Part shown: positions 36,851 through 48,800 of the stretch, piece after piece
How positions within the stretch are numbered: the first letter of the stretch is position 1
Layout of the letters: each line of letters starts with the position of its first letter
NCBI RefSeq assembly: GCF_001638985.1
Contig: NW_017265159.1
Location: 62,001-126,000, forward strand
From: Phycomyces blakesleeanus NRRL 1555(-)
Taxonomy: Eukaryota; Mucoromycota; Mucoromycetes; Mucorales; Phycomycetaceae
Direction: 5' to 3'
DNA length: 64,000 nucleotides
The notes under the pieces: model-generated
Told to the model about the DNA's origin: nothing
The model's input: only the letters and a program-made list of their open reading frames with translations
Databases searched by the model: none
Made by a program: the position numbers and the translations under genes

Positions 36851-37534
36851 TGAGCTTATTCAATACACCTTGAACACATATACAACAAAAGTCGAACATA
36901 TAAAAAAAAAAGAAACATACACACTCAAGAAACATACTACACCACACATATTACATACAAGCATTCAATCGCACACATACACACATACACAGGTATATCT
37001 ATATCTTTGTATGTATGTTAATGTTAAGCGTTACCGCATCATTTCTCCCTTTCTTCTTCTTCTTCTTCTTCTTTATATTTCACCTCTTCAACTTCTTCAA
37101 TTTCTTCAATTTCTTCATTTATGTGTCTACATTGACCTTGTCTACATTATTCCTCCTCTTGTCATTTGGCTTTTTTGTTATTTAGCCATGTTGTGTGTAT
37201 AAAGTGCTTTGAACCCTGACACCCCTGACACGCGCAACTGGTATGCTCTGTGTCTATGTGTGTTTTATTTTTATATTTGCACGCTCTTTTTTATCTATTC
37301 TGGATCATTAAAGCCTATCAAACAAAAAAGAAAACCAACTCCTTTTATCCAACAAAGTTAATAAACAAGTCATTGACAAATGGAACGACGCCCTTGTTAA
37401 ATATACACATACATCACACATCTATTTAATGGTAAAGAAAGAGAGAGAGAGAGAAAAGACGTTTGTAGAATATTATGTACAAAAAAAGAAACCAATACAG
37501 ATAGCAATAGTAATAGAAACATGCAGCATGTTTA
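36851..37534. other. Intergenic, convergent 3' region
   Basis: A gap of 680 bp between convergent genes. It includes an ACACAC-rich patch at about 36.97-36.99 kb, a TTC trinucleotide run near 37.05 kb and a GA run at about 37.44 kb. No gene supported. Confidence 0.45.
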
Positions 37535-38473
37535 TTAAAAGACTCTGAGCCAAAGGGTGAGGTGATTAGCATAGCCGAGATGCAGGTCGGTCAAGGGCAC
37601 TTCATGTCCTTCACGGGAGTGTGTCTGGCCATTCCTGGAAAAAGTCTGTATTCCAATCTGATGGTCCTTCTTTAATCGTCCAAGCCCATCCATCACAGCT
37701 TGTGTTACTTCAGAGTCCATCAATTCAAACCGTCGAAGCCTCTTCATGTTTGCGATAAAATCCGCCTTTGCTGCCTCAACATCTTCATCATCACACTTTA
37801 CGAACCCCAGCAATTCAACGTTCTCAAGGTTTGTACTGCAGGGTATAAAGCATTCTCGCCAGACACGAGCCATCCAGCCATCACATCTCCCAATCGAAAG
37901 AGACCGAAGACTGTGCATAAATTGGAAAGGTAGATATTTCCCCAGAAGCATCATTTCATCACCCAGTACATCATCGCCCAGTACATCATCCACAATATTT
38001 CTTATCCTGAGCGTTCTTAAGCTCGGCGGAAGCCCATTAGATCGTTCACGGAACCGGTTGACAAGTGTTTCTGTACTGGACAAGGAAAATAACTCCCCGT
38101 CAAAAATAGTTTCAAACCTAAAGTCAATGCATAGCTGTTCGAGGGTCTGATGCCGTTCAAAGAAGGTGAACTGTAGAAAATCTTGATGGAAGGGTATCTT
38201 GGTACACCATATCACGGACAGCTCAGAGGTCCATCGTAGAAGGCAAATGATATCTTGAATATACATTCCGTCCAACCAAAGCTGTTTTAGATTTTCGAAC
38301 GGATTATGGAAACGTGGTAGTCCTCGCATCATGTTGCTAGCGTCTTTGACTTCATCATCCTCGTCTTCTAGGTTGTGGTATAGTTCAAGAACTCTTGTCT
38401 GACCAAGATGTGTCACAGCGTATGGATTCCGAGTAATAAATCTTATCTTGCTGATAAAGAAGCTCCTGCTCAT
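37535..38473 (-). CDS. LRR-like protein (F-box/LRR relative, no F-box seen)
   Basis: A single-exon ORF of 312 residues. It contains irregular leucine-rich segments: FENLKQLWLDGMYIQDI, LEQLCIDFRFETIF, PPSLRTLRIRNIV, HSLRSLSIGRCDGW, LENVELLGFVKC and MKRLRRFELMDS, with spacing of about 25-35 residues, as in the C-terminal LRR half of fungal F-box proteins. No F-box helix (LPxEL type) was seen at its N-terminus, and the start MSRSFFISKIRF is directly preceded by an AT-rich repeat, so it may be an LRR-only member or a gene missing its first exon. A short VLGDDVLGDE duplication interrupts the repeats. Function is probably substrate or partner binding, which is not testable from sequence. Confidence 0.7.
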   Translation of the reverse strand: MSRSFFISKIRFITRNPYAVTHLGQTRVLELYHNLEDEDDEVKDASNMMRGLPRFHNPFENLKQLWLDGMYIQDIICLLRWTSELSVIWCTKIPFHQDFLQFTFFERHQTLEQLCIDFRFETIFDGELFSLSSTETLVNRFRERSNGLPPSLRTLRIRNIVDDVLGDDVLGDEMMLLGKYLPFQFMHSLRSLSIGRCDGWMARVWRECFIPCSTNLENVELLGFVKCDDEDVEAAKADFIANMKRLRRFELMDSEVTQAVMDGLGRLKKDHQIGIQTFSRNGQTHSREGHEVPLTDLHLGYANHLTLWLRVF

Positions 38474-39713
38474 ACGTATACGGTGCCACTAATATACATA
38501 TATACATATATACATATAATAAAAGAACATATTCTTGATTTTGTTTTTTTTATGTACACATCAACACACAACTATTCTTTTGCTCTGTTTTGCTTTGGAT
38601 ATATCCTAGTCTCTACAGGATTTAATATATCAATATGTTCCACTTACGACTTGTCTTCTGGTATCTGTAACGATTGCTCTCCAGTGCCTAGACACGGATG
38701 CTATTTGACACAGTTCTTGACAGTCGGTGAAATAAGAGAATATAATCTCTAGACAGTCGTCGCTTAGTGTTGTCCTGTACTGTACTTTGGCTTGTAGGAC
38801 AGACGCTGGGGTCCAGGCCTAAATGCACTTTTGCATGTCATCAATCGATCGATCTCCAAATCCAAACCCAAACCCAAAAACCAGACGATCAAACAAGCAA
38901 AGAGAAGAGGAGGGAAAGGAAGGAAGGGGGTAGGTGGGAGAGAAATGAAGGGGAAGATTTTATTTTTGTTTATTTTATTTTTTTATTTTTTCTTAGTTCT
39001 ACATGCCTTGTCTTCCTCATTTGTTGTCATTAGCTTTTGTCTCAATGAATCCCTATCAGTCGTGCTCTTTCGTTTCGAATCTCTCCTTAAGGTCATGTCA
39101 AATGTTTGTTTTATTTTGAATTTGATCGTTTCTTTTTGAATAATCGAGTCTCTTTCCTTTTATTGTCTTAATTTTTTTTAATAATAATATTTTAATACAG
39201 AGTACTCTTGGCAATGTATAAATTATTATTGTACTTTATAAATTAGGAAAAATGGTTGTTCCGACTGTCAAATTATACAAGAATAATAATAATTAAATTA
39301 AATTAAATTAAAATGCAAATTCACAGTAAAGAAAATAAACTATTTCAATGATCATAGACTTCTTTTACACATATACCCTGGGCCAAATGGTCTCTTTCCG
39401 TAAATATATAAATTAAGCTAGGTACAGAAATTATCTTTAATTTTGGGAGCTCAAATACATAGAGATAGATAAAGAGAGGCGTAGGAACATGAATACATCA
39501 AGACATTAGAGAAAGATAAGAAGGTAAAGCAAATGTGGAATACAAAGTAAAAAAAATAAAATAAAAATAAAAAAATAAGTGTTCTAAACATTTTCCTTTT
39601 GTAGTAATCGCTGTCACATTTTCTCATTTTGTACCTTTTTTTTCTAAAATATTCATTCTTTTTTTTTGGATTCTTTACTTAGAATACCTTATAAATTACA
39701 AGGATCTCTTGAA
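38474..39713. other. Intergenic, divergent upstream regions
   Basis: About 1.24 kb separating the divergent LRR-like and RlmN-like genes. It contains TATACA repeats at about 38.49-38.52 kb, T-rich runs near 38.95-38.99 kb and AATTAA repeats near 39.29 kb. ORFs at 38.41-39.14 kb are low-complexity. No other feature supported. Confidence 0.4.
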
Positions 39714-41779
39714 ATGTTAAAACATGTTTTCCGAATTCCTAGTCTAGGCCAACGACACTATTCAGCAATTGCACCCGAGATTGCAAATTTTGTTTCTCCG
39801 TCTATTGAACCCTTGAACAAGAAAAACTTGATCGGCCTGTCATTAGAAGATCTCCAGAAGGAATTGACAGTGAATGTCAAGAATTCCAAGAAATATACAG
39901 CTGCTCAACTGTGGCATCACATGTACAGACAAGGTAATAAAGTTATGCATAATTTTTAATAAATACACAAAAGCAATGTATACCATATTTCCTTTTAATA
40001 GAAAGATAGAGATATATACATCCATACACATGTGATAAAATATGTAGTCTGTAGTCTGTAGTCTATAGCATTTAGTATGTGTAGTAAGTATTATGAATAT
40101 AATAAAACAAACAACAATAATATTAATAATATTAATATTAATGATAAGAATTAAAACATTAAAAATAAAAATGTCTGTTAAACTATCAGGATCAAGCTCC
40201 TTTAGTGAATTTTCAAATATGTCCAAAGACCTTCGAGCCGAATTAGAAAGCAAATACACTATTCATTATGGCGATGTAGAGGTAAAATTATGTATAGTTT
40301 TCTTTCTTTAAAAATATATTATTATTATAATTATAAAATATCAAGACCAAAAGAAGAAGAAGAAGAAGAAGAAGAAGAAGAAGAAGAAGAAATGAATCAA
40401 GAGTACAAATTTTGACAGAAAAAACTTTCTTTGTTATTTATAGTTGGACAAACTGGCAGAAGACAAAACCCGAAAATTCCTTATTGGCTTCAATACTCGA
40501 CGAGAACCTGGTGCAATCGTAGAGACTGTGTTGATCCCAGAGAGCAGAAGAGCGACCTTGTGTGTATCGTCACAGATTGGTTGCTCATTAAAATGCAGTT
40601 TCTGCCATACAGGTACCCAGAAGCTTTTGAGAAGTCTGACAGCAAGCGAAGGTAAATACAGCACAATACAATAAGAGTAAAAGTAAAAATTATTAAGACC
40701 AAAAAGGAAACCGGATCATATTTTAAAGATCTCTTTTGGCTCATATCGACCTATTAGTTGTTGGTCAGTACATGGTTGCTGCCCATCGTTCGGGGGACTT
40801 TCCATTGCGCCAGGATACTAAGCGAACAGTGTCTAACATGGTGTTTATGGGTCAAGGTGAACCACTTTACAATTGGAGGTATATATAGATATTTCTTTAG
40901 TAAAATAATAATAATATAATATAACCTACAATAAACTTGTGACAATTTATAACATTCTTAATTATCAGGCATGTCAGCAAAGCTATCCGTATCCTGACAG
41001 ACCCACAAGGACTAGGCTGGTCTAAATCAAAAATAACTGTCTCCACTTCTGGTGTTGTGCCGCTAATTCCAAAGTAAGATCCATCACCGGCAGAGCTAAT
41101 ATAATATTTAAAAATAACGGGTGGCAATTGATATAATGTTTCTTATCAATTATAGAATTGCTTCTGAATTGGGTGTATCATTAGCCATATCTCTTCATGC
41201 TACTAATAATGAACTTCGTGATGTACTTGTACCCCTCAACAAAACATTCCCACTAGAAATGGTACTAGACGCTTGCAAAAGCTATGCGAATCTGATGGGT
41301 AATAACGGTAGGCGGATCACCTTTGAATACGTGATGCTGGACGGTGTGAATGATTCTATAGCCGAGGCAAGGACCTTGGTTAAGTTATTAAAGCAATTAC
41401 CAGCCCATGTAAATCTCATGTAAGTTGAGAAGGAAATAATTGTATTTTGGCTTATTTTCTTTCTTTCTCTTATTTGTTTATCAAGTCCTTTCAACCCATG
41501 GCCGGGAAGCAACTATTTGACCTCAAAACCACAGCAAATTGAAGATTTTGCTCAGGTTGTACTCCGAGGCGGCTTGCATTGTACCGTTCGTCGTCCACGC
41601 GGCCAAGGTAAAGAGATGATGAAAATAAACACTTCGTTATCACTTTAGAATTATCTAATATTAACTTTCTCCCTTTCTTCGCCCCCCCCCCCCCCCCCCT
41701 AATTATAATAATGATTACAATCATAGATATAATGGCTGCATGCGGGCAACTCAAAAGTTCCATGACTCAAAAAAAATAA
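39714..41779 (+). CDS. RlmN-like radical SAM rRNA/tRNA adenine-C2 methyltransferase
   Basis: Eight exons join to 394 residues: 39714-39933, 40190-40281, 40444-40651, 40758-40878, 40969-41073, 41156-41419, 41486-41607 and 41727-41779. RlmN proteins methylate C2 of adenine (23S rRNA A2503 and tRNA A37 in bacteria) with a 4Fe-4S radical SAM mechanism. The cluster motif is CSLKCSFC (Cys151, 155, 158), preceded by TLCVSSQIG, which carries the family Cys144. The other catalytic Cys lies in AACGQL (Cys383). [15 protein letters not shown] after the cluster resembles alphaproteobacterial RlmN. The N-terminus ([20 protein letters not shown]) is basic and Arg/Ser-rich, as a mitochondrial targeting peptide. 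A GAA tract sits in intron 2 and an 18-C run in the last intron. All catalytic residues are present. Confidence 0.93.
41682..41699. repeat. 18-C homopolymer in last intron of the RlmN-like gene
   Basis: Eighteen consecutive C residues lie about 27 bp upstream of the last 3' splice site. This is rare in such AT-rich DNA. It could be subject to length error in sequencing and to slippage. Confidence 0.9.
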
Positions 41780-41960
41780 ACATCATACGTTCTGTGAATT
41801 TTATTGTGTTGCTATAAAACAATGATTTTTTTTGGGCGTGAAAGAATTGGCGTGAAAGTATATATATATATGATGGTGAAGGTGTGTAAAATGAGTGGAT
41901 GGGTTGTGTTTATATTTGTGGTTCTTGGTTGCGTTGGCGACATGTATTAGTTTTAATAGG

Positions 41961-43723
41961 CTATAAAAATAAAACATTGGTAAGTAAGATGTATGTATGT
42001 ATTTTTTTTTGTTGTACAAAATTTAAAAACTTGCCATTTCCTCTAATTGCTCCACTCGGATAGACATGATGTCGATGTGAACAGGATCGTGGTTGAGGGA
42101 GAGCCGAACTTGGTCTAAATGTATATCGACCTTGTGTCAAAGGTGGTTCAGGAGAGCTCGTATTATCGGAGACGATTCCACGCGGTGTGGATGGAGCCGA
42201 TGGTTTGAAACTTTGTACACGTCGCGAGGGGGGTGGAGGCAGTGGGGAACGAGGTGGTGTGGCCATGCCAGGAGCACCTCTCTGAATTCCCACTCCGGAT
42301 GGCGGAGGTGGAGGAGGAGGAATACCAATTGACGGAGGAGATGGAAGGCGAGCAGCCGGTGCTGGAGGAATATAGGCATTAGAAGGTCCTGGTGGGGGTG
42401 GGGGTGGAGGAGGAGGTGTAGAATAATTGTTGTTTGACTGAAAATTAGGAGCAGTTGGAGTAGGAAGTCGGAAAGATGGTGCTGGGATTGATGGTGTTGC
42501 AGAAGCCCGACCAACTGGAGGACGAGGAATCTCTACCCTAGAATTTGTAGCCATCGAAGGTGGTGGAGGAGGTGGAGGAGGTGGAGGGGGAGCACCATTT
42601 CCAATATTACCTCCACCAACTGTCTGAGCTGCAGATAGCTGTGGTGGTGGAGGTGGTGGAGCAGCAGGCGTAACATTAGTCGAGGCTGAGCGAGGTCTTC
42701 CTGGTGGGAGAGGAGGGGGGACTGCCAAGGATGTCTTGGCGTGAGGACGCATCGGGCTTGGTCTAACAGGAGGAGCCATCATAGGCTGTGTCCGGGTAGG
42801 ACTAGCAGGTGGAGCTGGTACAGCGCGTGGAGGTGTAGGAGGAACAGGACGTTGTGGAGAGCTGTTCGATCGTGCTCGGCCTGGTAAGGATGGTACAAAC
42901 GAAGACTTGAAAGATGGTGGGATTCCTCCTGCTCCAGGTGGTGGAGGTGGAGGTGGTGGAGGACCACCGGTTGCTGGAGTATTGTTATTTCCAGCTGATG
43001 GTGGTGGAGGTGGTGGAGGTGGCGGAGCATTACTAGGTGGCGTGAATGTGTTGCGAGCTGTAAAAGGGCGTGAAGTAAAAGATCTTGGTAGCGTATTGCT
43101 GTTTGCTTGCGGTACGGGTGGTCTGTTGAAAGTAGGAGGTGGGCGAGGAACTGGTGCAGCGCTCGTATTAGTTGTGGCTGTAAAGTTGTAGAGATAGCAA
43201 ACAAAAGCATATACACATGTAAGTACTTGGTACAGACAAATAAAGAAAGAAAAAGCGGCCAACCCTCTCTAGTAAACCAATAAAGGGGCACCTAATCATT
43301 TCTTTGTTATATTTTATTTTATTTTTACCTGGTGATGATTCTCGGCCTGTATTAATAGCTGTTCCTTTAGCTTTTCTTAAGGATGGCATTCCATTAGCAA
43401 ATAATCCCGCTAATGGTGGAGTTGCCATTGGTGCAGTATTGGTTGGTGCACTGGCACTGCTGTTGCCAAAGCTTGGCACAGGTGGTCTTGCCATTCCTCC
43501 TGCAGGAGGTCCATTGGCCTTGGAAGCTAAAAAGGAAACAACAAATATTGCAGGCAAAGAGTAAAGGTTTGTGTAAATATAGCATTAAGCAACTTCATCT
43601 ATATGTATATGGATATATAGCAAAAGGTAGCTTGCCTGATACAATAGGTGCCGATCGATCGTTTGTGGTCGCCTTCTTGAGCTGTTTGCCCTTCTGGATC
43701 TGCGCTAGAAGGCCATTGTCCAT
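41961..43723 (-). CDS. VRP1: Verprolin/WIP-type actin regulator
   Basis: Three exons (43636-43723, 43329-43526, 41961-43177) join to about 500 residues. Verprolin/WIP binds G-actin and WASP and supports actin patches. The N-terminus has a WH2-like motif (LLAQIQKGKQLKKA). A second short actin-binding-like segment follows (LFANGMPSLRKAKG). Long proline tracts (PPPPPPPPP) fill the centre and should bind profilin and SH3 domains. GRYTFRPSSALPQP and VYPSG at the end resemble the WASP-binding tail. The first intron uses a GC donor (AG then GCAAGC), forced because no GT site joins the frames. The last 20 residues (from about 42020) are uncertain, since the frame runs on into an A-rich, less conserved stretch. 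Confidence 0.85.
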
Positions 43724-44354
43724 TGTAATTTATAAATTTCTTTATTTTATTTTTATTTTTGGAGTGAAAGTAAAAGAAAGAAGGTGAGTGTTAAAACACT
43801 AATAAAAATAAATAAATGAACTAAAAAGCTGAGCTTTTTGCCGAGCCGAGAAAAAACAAACTCGTGTACGCAACAGGGAGAATGGTGAATCGGGAGTTGC
43901 GGTTGAATGTGACTGGATTGCAAATCAAGCATGAGCGCACGGTGAATGGAGGACGACTGGAGAGTCTGCCAATGAACACTTCTTGGCTAAAATAATATAT
44001 ATATATATATATAAGCAGAATCTTTGGAATTCTTTATCAATTGATGGTTTGGTATATTTTTTATCAAGATATATGTGACCAAAAACTGCCAAGCCGTCTT
44101 GATAGACTTGGCTGTAATCACTGTATAGTACATAATTTATAATTCCAAAATAGTCATATCAGAAGATTCGCATGGCGTCATGACAAGTCAATCCTTTTCT
44201 GGGAAAGTTCGACGTTTGTTGCTATGACAACCCCCTCTCCCGAGACGGAGTTTAATTAACCACGATCACCTTAACCCAGATTCTCGATTAAAGCTGGGCG
44301 GGGCAAAAGAACCCCTCCCAAGATCAAGTTGGGTTAACCTTTTTGATTCATTCA
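43724..44354. promoter_or_regulatory. Divergent promoter region, verprolin / Pom33
   Basis: 630 bp between divergent start codons, shared by two genes. At 44218-44231 GTTGCTATGACAAC resembles an RFX/Crt1 X-box (consensus GTTGCCATGGCAAC, two mismatches). An AT microsatellite lies at 43.99-44.01 kb. Regulatory function is inferred from position and motif only. Confidence 0.35.
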
Positions 44355-45521
44355 ATGTCACCCTCATCTGCTAAATCTGGTGTCAAACTAGACATCATGG
44401 TAATTTCTGCTTGAAAGAAGAGAGATAAACCCGAGAAATAGAACAAACACTTGTTAGATTGCCGTTTTTTTTACCAAGTTTGTAATGTAGAACCTTCATT
44501 TTGTGTGGTTTGTTGGCCATGCTACTTTACTCTTCAGTACCGCCATCTACCTCTTCTCATTCTTACTGTTCCACCCAAGCTGGATTGCATACCGCTTCTC
44601 TCTATTAAGTGCTATTGTATCGTATTCAATTGTTCTTTTTAATTCCCACAAGGTAAAATATAAAATGAATAATATCACTAAGTAGCTCACATATGTTGTG
44701 GGTAAAGATGGGAGCTGTGATATAAACCACGCCATATCATTATATTTAATCTTTTCTTTTAAAAAAATTACCCTTTTAGCCCACTCACTCTGGTGATCCT
44801 TTCTTCAAGAGTCTCCTACTTGATGAAAATACTCAATACTGGGGATTAGCTGTTTATTTGCTTTTTACCCGACGCGTCTCGAGTAATGATTGATTAAATT
44901 TAACGTTGTGTATTCTTGAAGAAGCTTATTGATTTGATTTGTGCGTGTGCGTGCGCTTGTGCGTGTAGTTTCTCTTCTTCCATTTGCTCTTTACTCTGTA
45001 TTTCATGTTCTCCAGTATGCTCGTACCAACCTTTTACCTGTATTGGCACCTCACAAACCCGAATTGCAAGATCAGATTAAGACTTTGACAACAACGCATT
45101 ATAGTCAGGCTATGCATCTGATCGCGCAATTGGAAGTGTTTGGCGTTATGGGACGCCTTATCTTGGGACTCTTGACGTAAGTTAAAGCCAAAAAGTCAAT
45201 TAACATACATCTATATATATTTTTGGGATGATGGCAGCTAAGAACTTACCGATCTTAAAAAAACATCCTCATATCATTTTTATACACAGCTTCAGAGTAT
45301 CTTTGTTTGCTGTAATCTTTTATGGACACTTTTTGCGTATGCGCTATTTCATGTCAACTTACACTCGCTCAGTTATTCAAGAAGCAGCCGTCCAGGTAGA
45401 TAAGCAACTTGTGCCTCCTACTGCCCATCCCAAGGTTCCTCCTCAAGTTACCAAGGCTTATTTGACAGCCAAGAATATGGTCATTAAACCATCATCTACC
45501 TCTGCTGCTAACAGCAAATGA
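44355..45521 (+). CDS. Pom33/Tts1/TMEM33 membrane protein
   Basis: Five exons (44355-44399, 44491-44652, 44780-44882, 44969-45176, 45290-45521) join to 249 residues. The family consists of ER and nuclear-envelope membrane proteins (Pom33/Per33 in yeast, Tts1 in fission yeast, TMEM33 in animals) that shape tubules and help nuclear pore assembly. NLHFVWFVGHATLLFS in the second exon and SISLLPFALYSVFHVLQYART in the fourth match the conserved segments. Four hydrophobic stretches are visible: residues near 18-36, 40-57, after TQYWGLAVYLLF, and FRVSLFAVIFYGHFLRMRYF. The last exon ends with a hydrophilic tail. The first exon gives MSPSSAKSGVKLDIM, a short cytosolic start. All junctions are in phase. 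It is divergent from the verprolin gene and converges with the Num1-like gene. Confidence 0.88.
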
Positions 45522-45566
45522 TTGCGCACAAATAAATGCTAATAAACAATAAAAACATTGATATCG

Positions 45567-45597
<31 letters not shown>

Positions 45598-45598
45598 T

Positions 45599-45633
<35 letters not shown>

Positions 45634-45820
45634 TGACTTGTTTTGCCAATATTATAAGAGTGTGTATGTTTTATTTCTTTGGATTAAAGAAACAATGATC
45701 TTTATGGATAAGTAAGGAATGCTTCGCGGAACAGAAATGGGAATGAATGCGAGATGGAGTGTTTAAAAAAAAGAGAGGAAAAAATAGAGGGTAAGTATTA
45801 AAAATTCGTGTCAACGTTAT
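45522..45820. other. Convergent 3' spacer with AT/ACATAT repeats
   Basis: A roughly 300-bp gap between the 3' ends of the Pom33-like and Num1-like genes. An AT dinucleotide array and ACATAT units lie at 45.57-45.63 kb. Nothing else recognised. Confidence 0.5.
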
Positions 45821-48800
45821 TTACTGGTGATGATGGTTGTGGGAGTCGCGCCTAAGGGTGGAAAGATCGTGCTTGCCATCGCAACAAGAGCGGATATTGA
45901 CCAGGTCTTCTGAATCGTCTGAGTCTTCACCAGCCAATGAATGTTGTGAGCGATGACCATCGTCCATACTTGATTCTTCCATCATACTTGCCCCACTGTC
46001 TTCTTGACTGCCTGGACGGACGAGTAAATAGGAGAGTGACTATAAAAAAATAAGCCAGTAAATTAATATACAAACCTATAATAAACAATGCTTCAACTAA
46101 CCATTAACCACAAATCATGAAGATCAATTGTAGGTGCCGTTAATTTGAGATCACGCTTAGTAGTTTTGATCAATAAACTCATAGGAGAGCAATTCGCTTG
46201 ATCACGGCTTGGTACAGAAGTTACAGCCTCGATAAAAGCTAAATATAATAAGTAGATTTATATAGGTATATGTATATGTATTTATATGTATGTTAGTCTG
46301 GAAGTATTATTAGTATATTGATATTTACCGCTCTTAGCCTTGGCTTCATTGTTATCAACACCAGGCTCAGTGGCACTCCAATAAAGAGTACGAGTATATG
46401 GGTGAACCCAGAAAAATCGCTTGTGCTTATTCTCTGATATACCACCGCCTACATGACGGCGAGTGTGCTTCCACATCCATTCACCGATCATGGTGCGAGT
46501 AATAGCTGAAATAACATCAATATCAGTACCAGGATCGTTAGAATTTGTAGCATCAGACATGGGTTTATGAACCATGCGCTCAACTACATCATCAGAAGAC
46601 ATTGTGGAGAGAGAAGCAGTTGAGCGAGTTTTTTGTATCTGTTTTGACGGGCGAGAATGATCTCCAATAGATGTAGAGGATGCCAAATAATGGTTAGGCT
46701 GGTACTTTCGATGCTCCATAATTCTAACGCTGCCATAGGAAGAAGATCCAGATTTTGACTCGATAGAATCAGGGTGTCTCTTGGAAATACTATCTTTGCG
46801 AGACGATTCAGAACGCAGAGAGATCATAGAAGTAGAAGACTTAAGAGTACGACCATGTTGGTGAGCAGGCATAGATGTACTAGGCTGTGGACGTACCAGG
46901 CCAGATAAGCGTGCCAGACGCGAAGTAGACATGGATCTTTCGACAGTAGGTTGATCTATTGGTGTCTGACGAGATGGCTGAAGAGGTGACAATCTACCTG
47001 CATATGCGTTTATCTCATCAGCATGTTGACGGGCAACCTCGGCGCGCTCATGAGCAAGAGCTTCTACCACACGACGGTTGGCTAACAAATCGGCTTCGGC
47101 TCGTGAAATCATCTCTATACCTTCCTCAGAATTAGATCGCTCGCTAGATACCAATTCTGTTGATCTAATAATTTCTGTAGTGACTTCTGATGAATCCGAG
47201 CCAGTTGGTGCTGTTGTTGTTCTTGTTGGTGGTGATACTCTTGTGGCTGTTCCTGACGACGAGGATCTTTGTCTAGTATTGATAGGAAACCCGCCGATGC
47301 TTGGGAGATCAAATGTACCAAAGTCCATACTATGATTATCATCGTGAGTATTGTCTGTGTGTGTGTGTGTGATAATATCGACAGTCCCGGGAGGACCGGA
47401 TAAAATATCGGGTTCATCAAGAGGACTATTTGATTCAAACGCAGGCGTAGGAGCAGGGGTATCAATGGGTGTTGCAACGGGCGAGACGACTACATCAGGT
47501 ACAAAGTTTTGCTTTTTAAAGGGAGAAACACGATGGCGGACAACGGATGGAGATACTGTGCTTAAAGAAGACTGGCGTGTCAATGGGGAAGTAGACGTCA
47601 AGTATGATACTGTTCTGTGAGGCATTGATACTTCTTCCTCTTCCTCTTCTTCCTCTTTGTACTCTTCTTTCTCTTTCTCTATATTATCTTCTTCTGCCTC
47701 CTCTTCTGCGTTCTCTTTTATATTATCACCAACAGCTGTTGCCTGACGAAGGCTATAGATCATAATATCCTGCTGCTCGGGTGTCCAAGATACAATCAAA
47801 TTAGACAAAGCTGTGACTTCCTTGGGGGGAAGAGTAGGCAATGTGGTCACCAACGTATTAAACAAATTCTGGACTAACTGCTGCTTCTCGGAAGTATCGA
47901 CCTTTTCCACAAATTCAAAATCAGATGGGCTTTCCTCTCGTTGAATAACAGGCTTATCAAATGACACAACATATGAGCGATGACCTTGTTTCAATGCTGC
48001 TTTCTCTGAAGGAGACAATAGGGCGGTAGGCGAAGACGGGTAATCGGCCGAACGATGGGGATGTCTGAAGGGCAAAATAGGGTTCTCTAATTCTGTATCA
48101 AGCTCTAAATCAGCATCTTTCTCCATTTCTAGCTCTGCTTCATTTTCAACATCAGCTTCAGCTGTCTCTATTTCGGAAAGATCAAATTCAGCCATCTCGG
48201 TATCAATTTGGAGATTTTCAGGAGATTCGACTGCAACAAGAGAAGCAATTGGATCAGCGGTTGATTTGACGATAACCACTGGTAAACCATCAGAATTGAC
48301 AGATTCAACAATAACAGGAGAGTCAATATCAACATCATCAATAAGAACAGGGGATTCGGCAGAAGAATCCTTCACATTCACAATGGGTGCAGCGGTTACA
48401 ACGGCGGCGGGAATGGGCAAGACTACTTCTTTTGCTTCAATAACAGGGCTTAAAATAACTGACGGCTCTTTCTCATCCTTGTAATTCTTATTGTCTTTTT
48501 GCTCTTCAGGCACGATTTCGGTGATGTTTGTGAGTGATTTATGTACAGCAGCATCTTCCGCACGAACATGAATTTCATCATTATCTTCGGAGTTGTTTTC
48601 GACAGCATGTGCTGATACTACATGTACATCACGCTTTGTTTCTACTATAATTTCTTTATCAGATTCATCGTCGGCTAGTATTGACTGTGCAGATGTTTCA
48701 TCTACTGCAGCAGTCTCGTGTGACAGGTCGCCGACAGCTTCAACAGAGAAATTATTCAGTGTGTTTTTAGTGGATGATGCTATGGCAGAAACAGGCTCAG

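Noticed and set aside
38767..39139. Overlapping ORFs in the divergent upstream region
   Set aside because: Low-complexity K/Q or F/L runs; no homology and no consistent frame.
42907..43191. Gly/Val-rich plus-strand ORF opposite the verprolin gene
   Set aside because: It is the reverse strand of proline tracts (GGN codons), a standard shadow.
44218..44231. RFX X-box as a firm call
   Set aside because: Two mismatches to the palindrome; kept only as a low-confidence note in the promoter entry.
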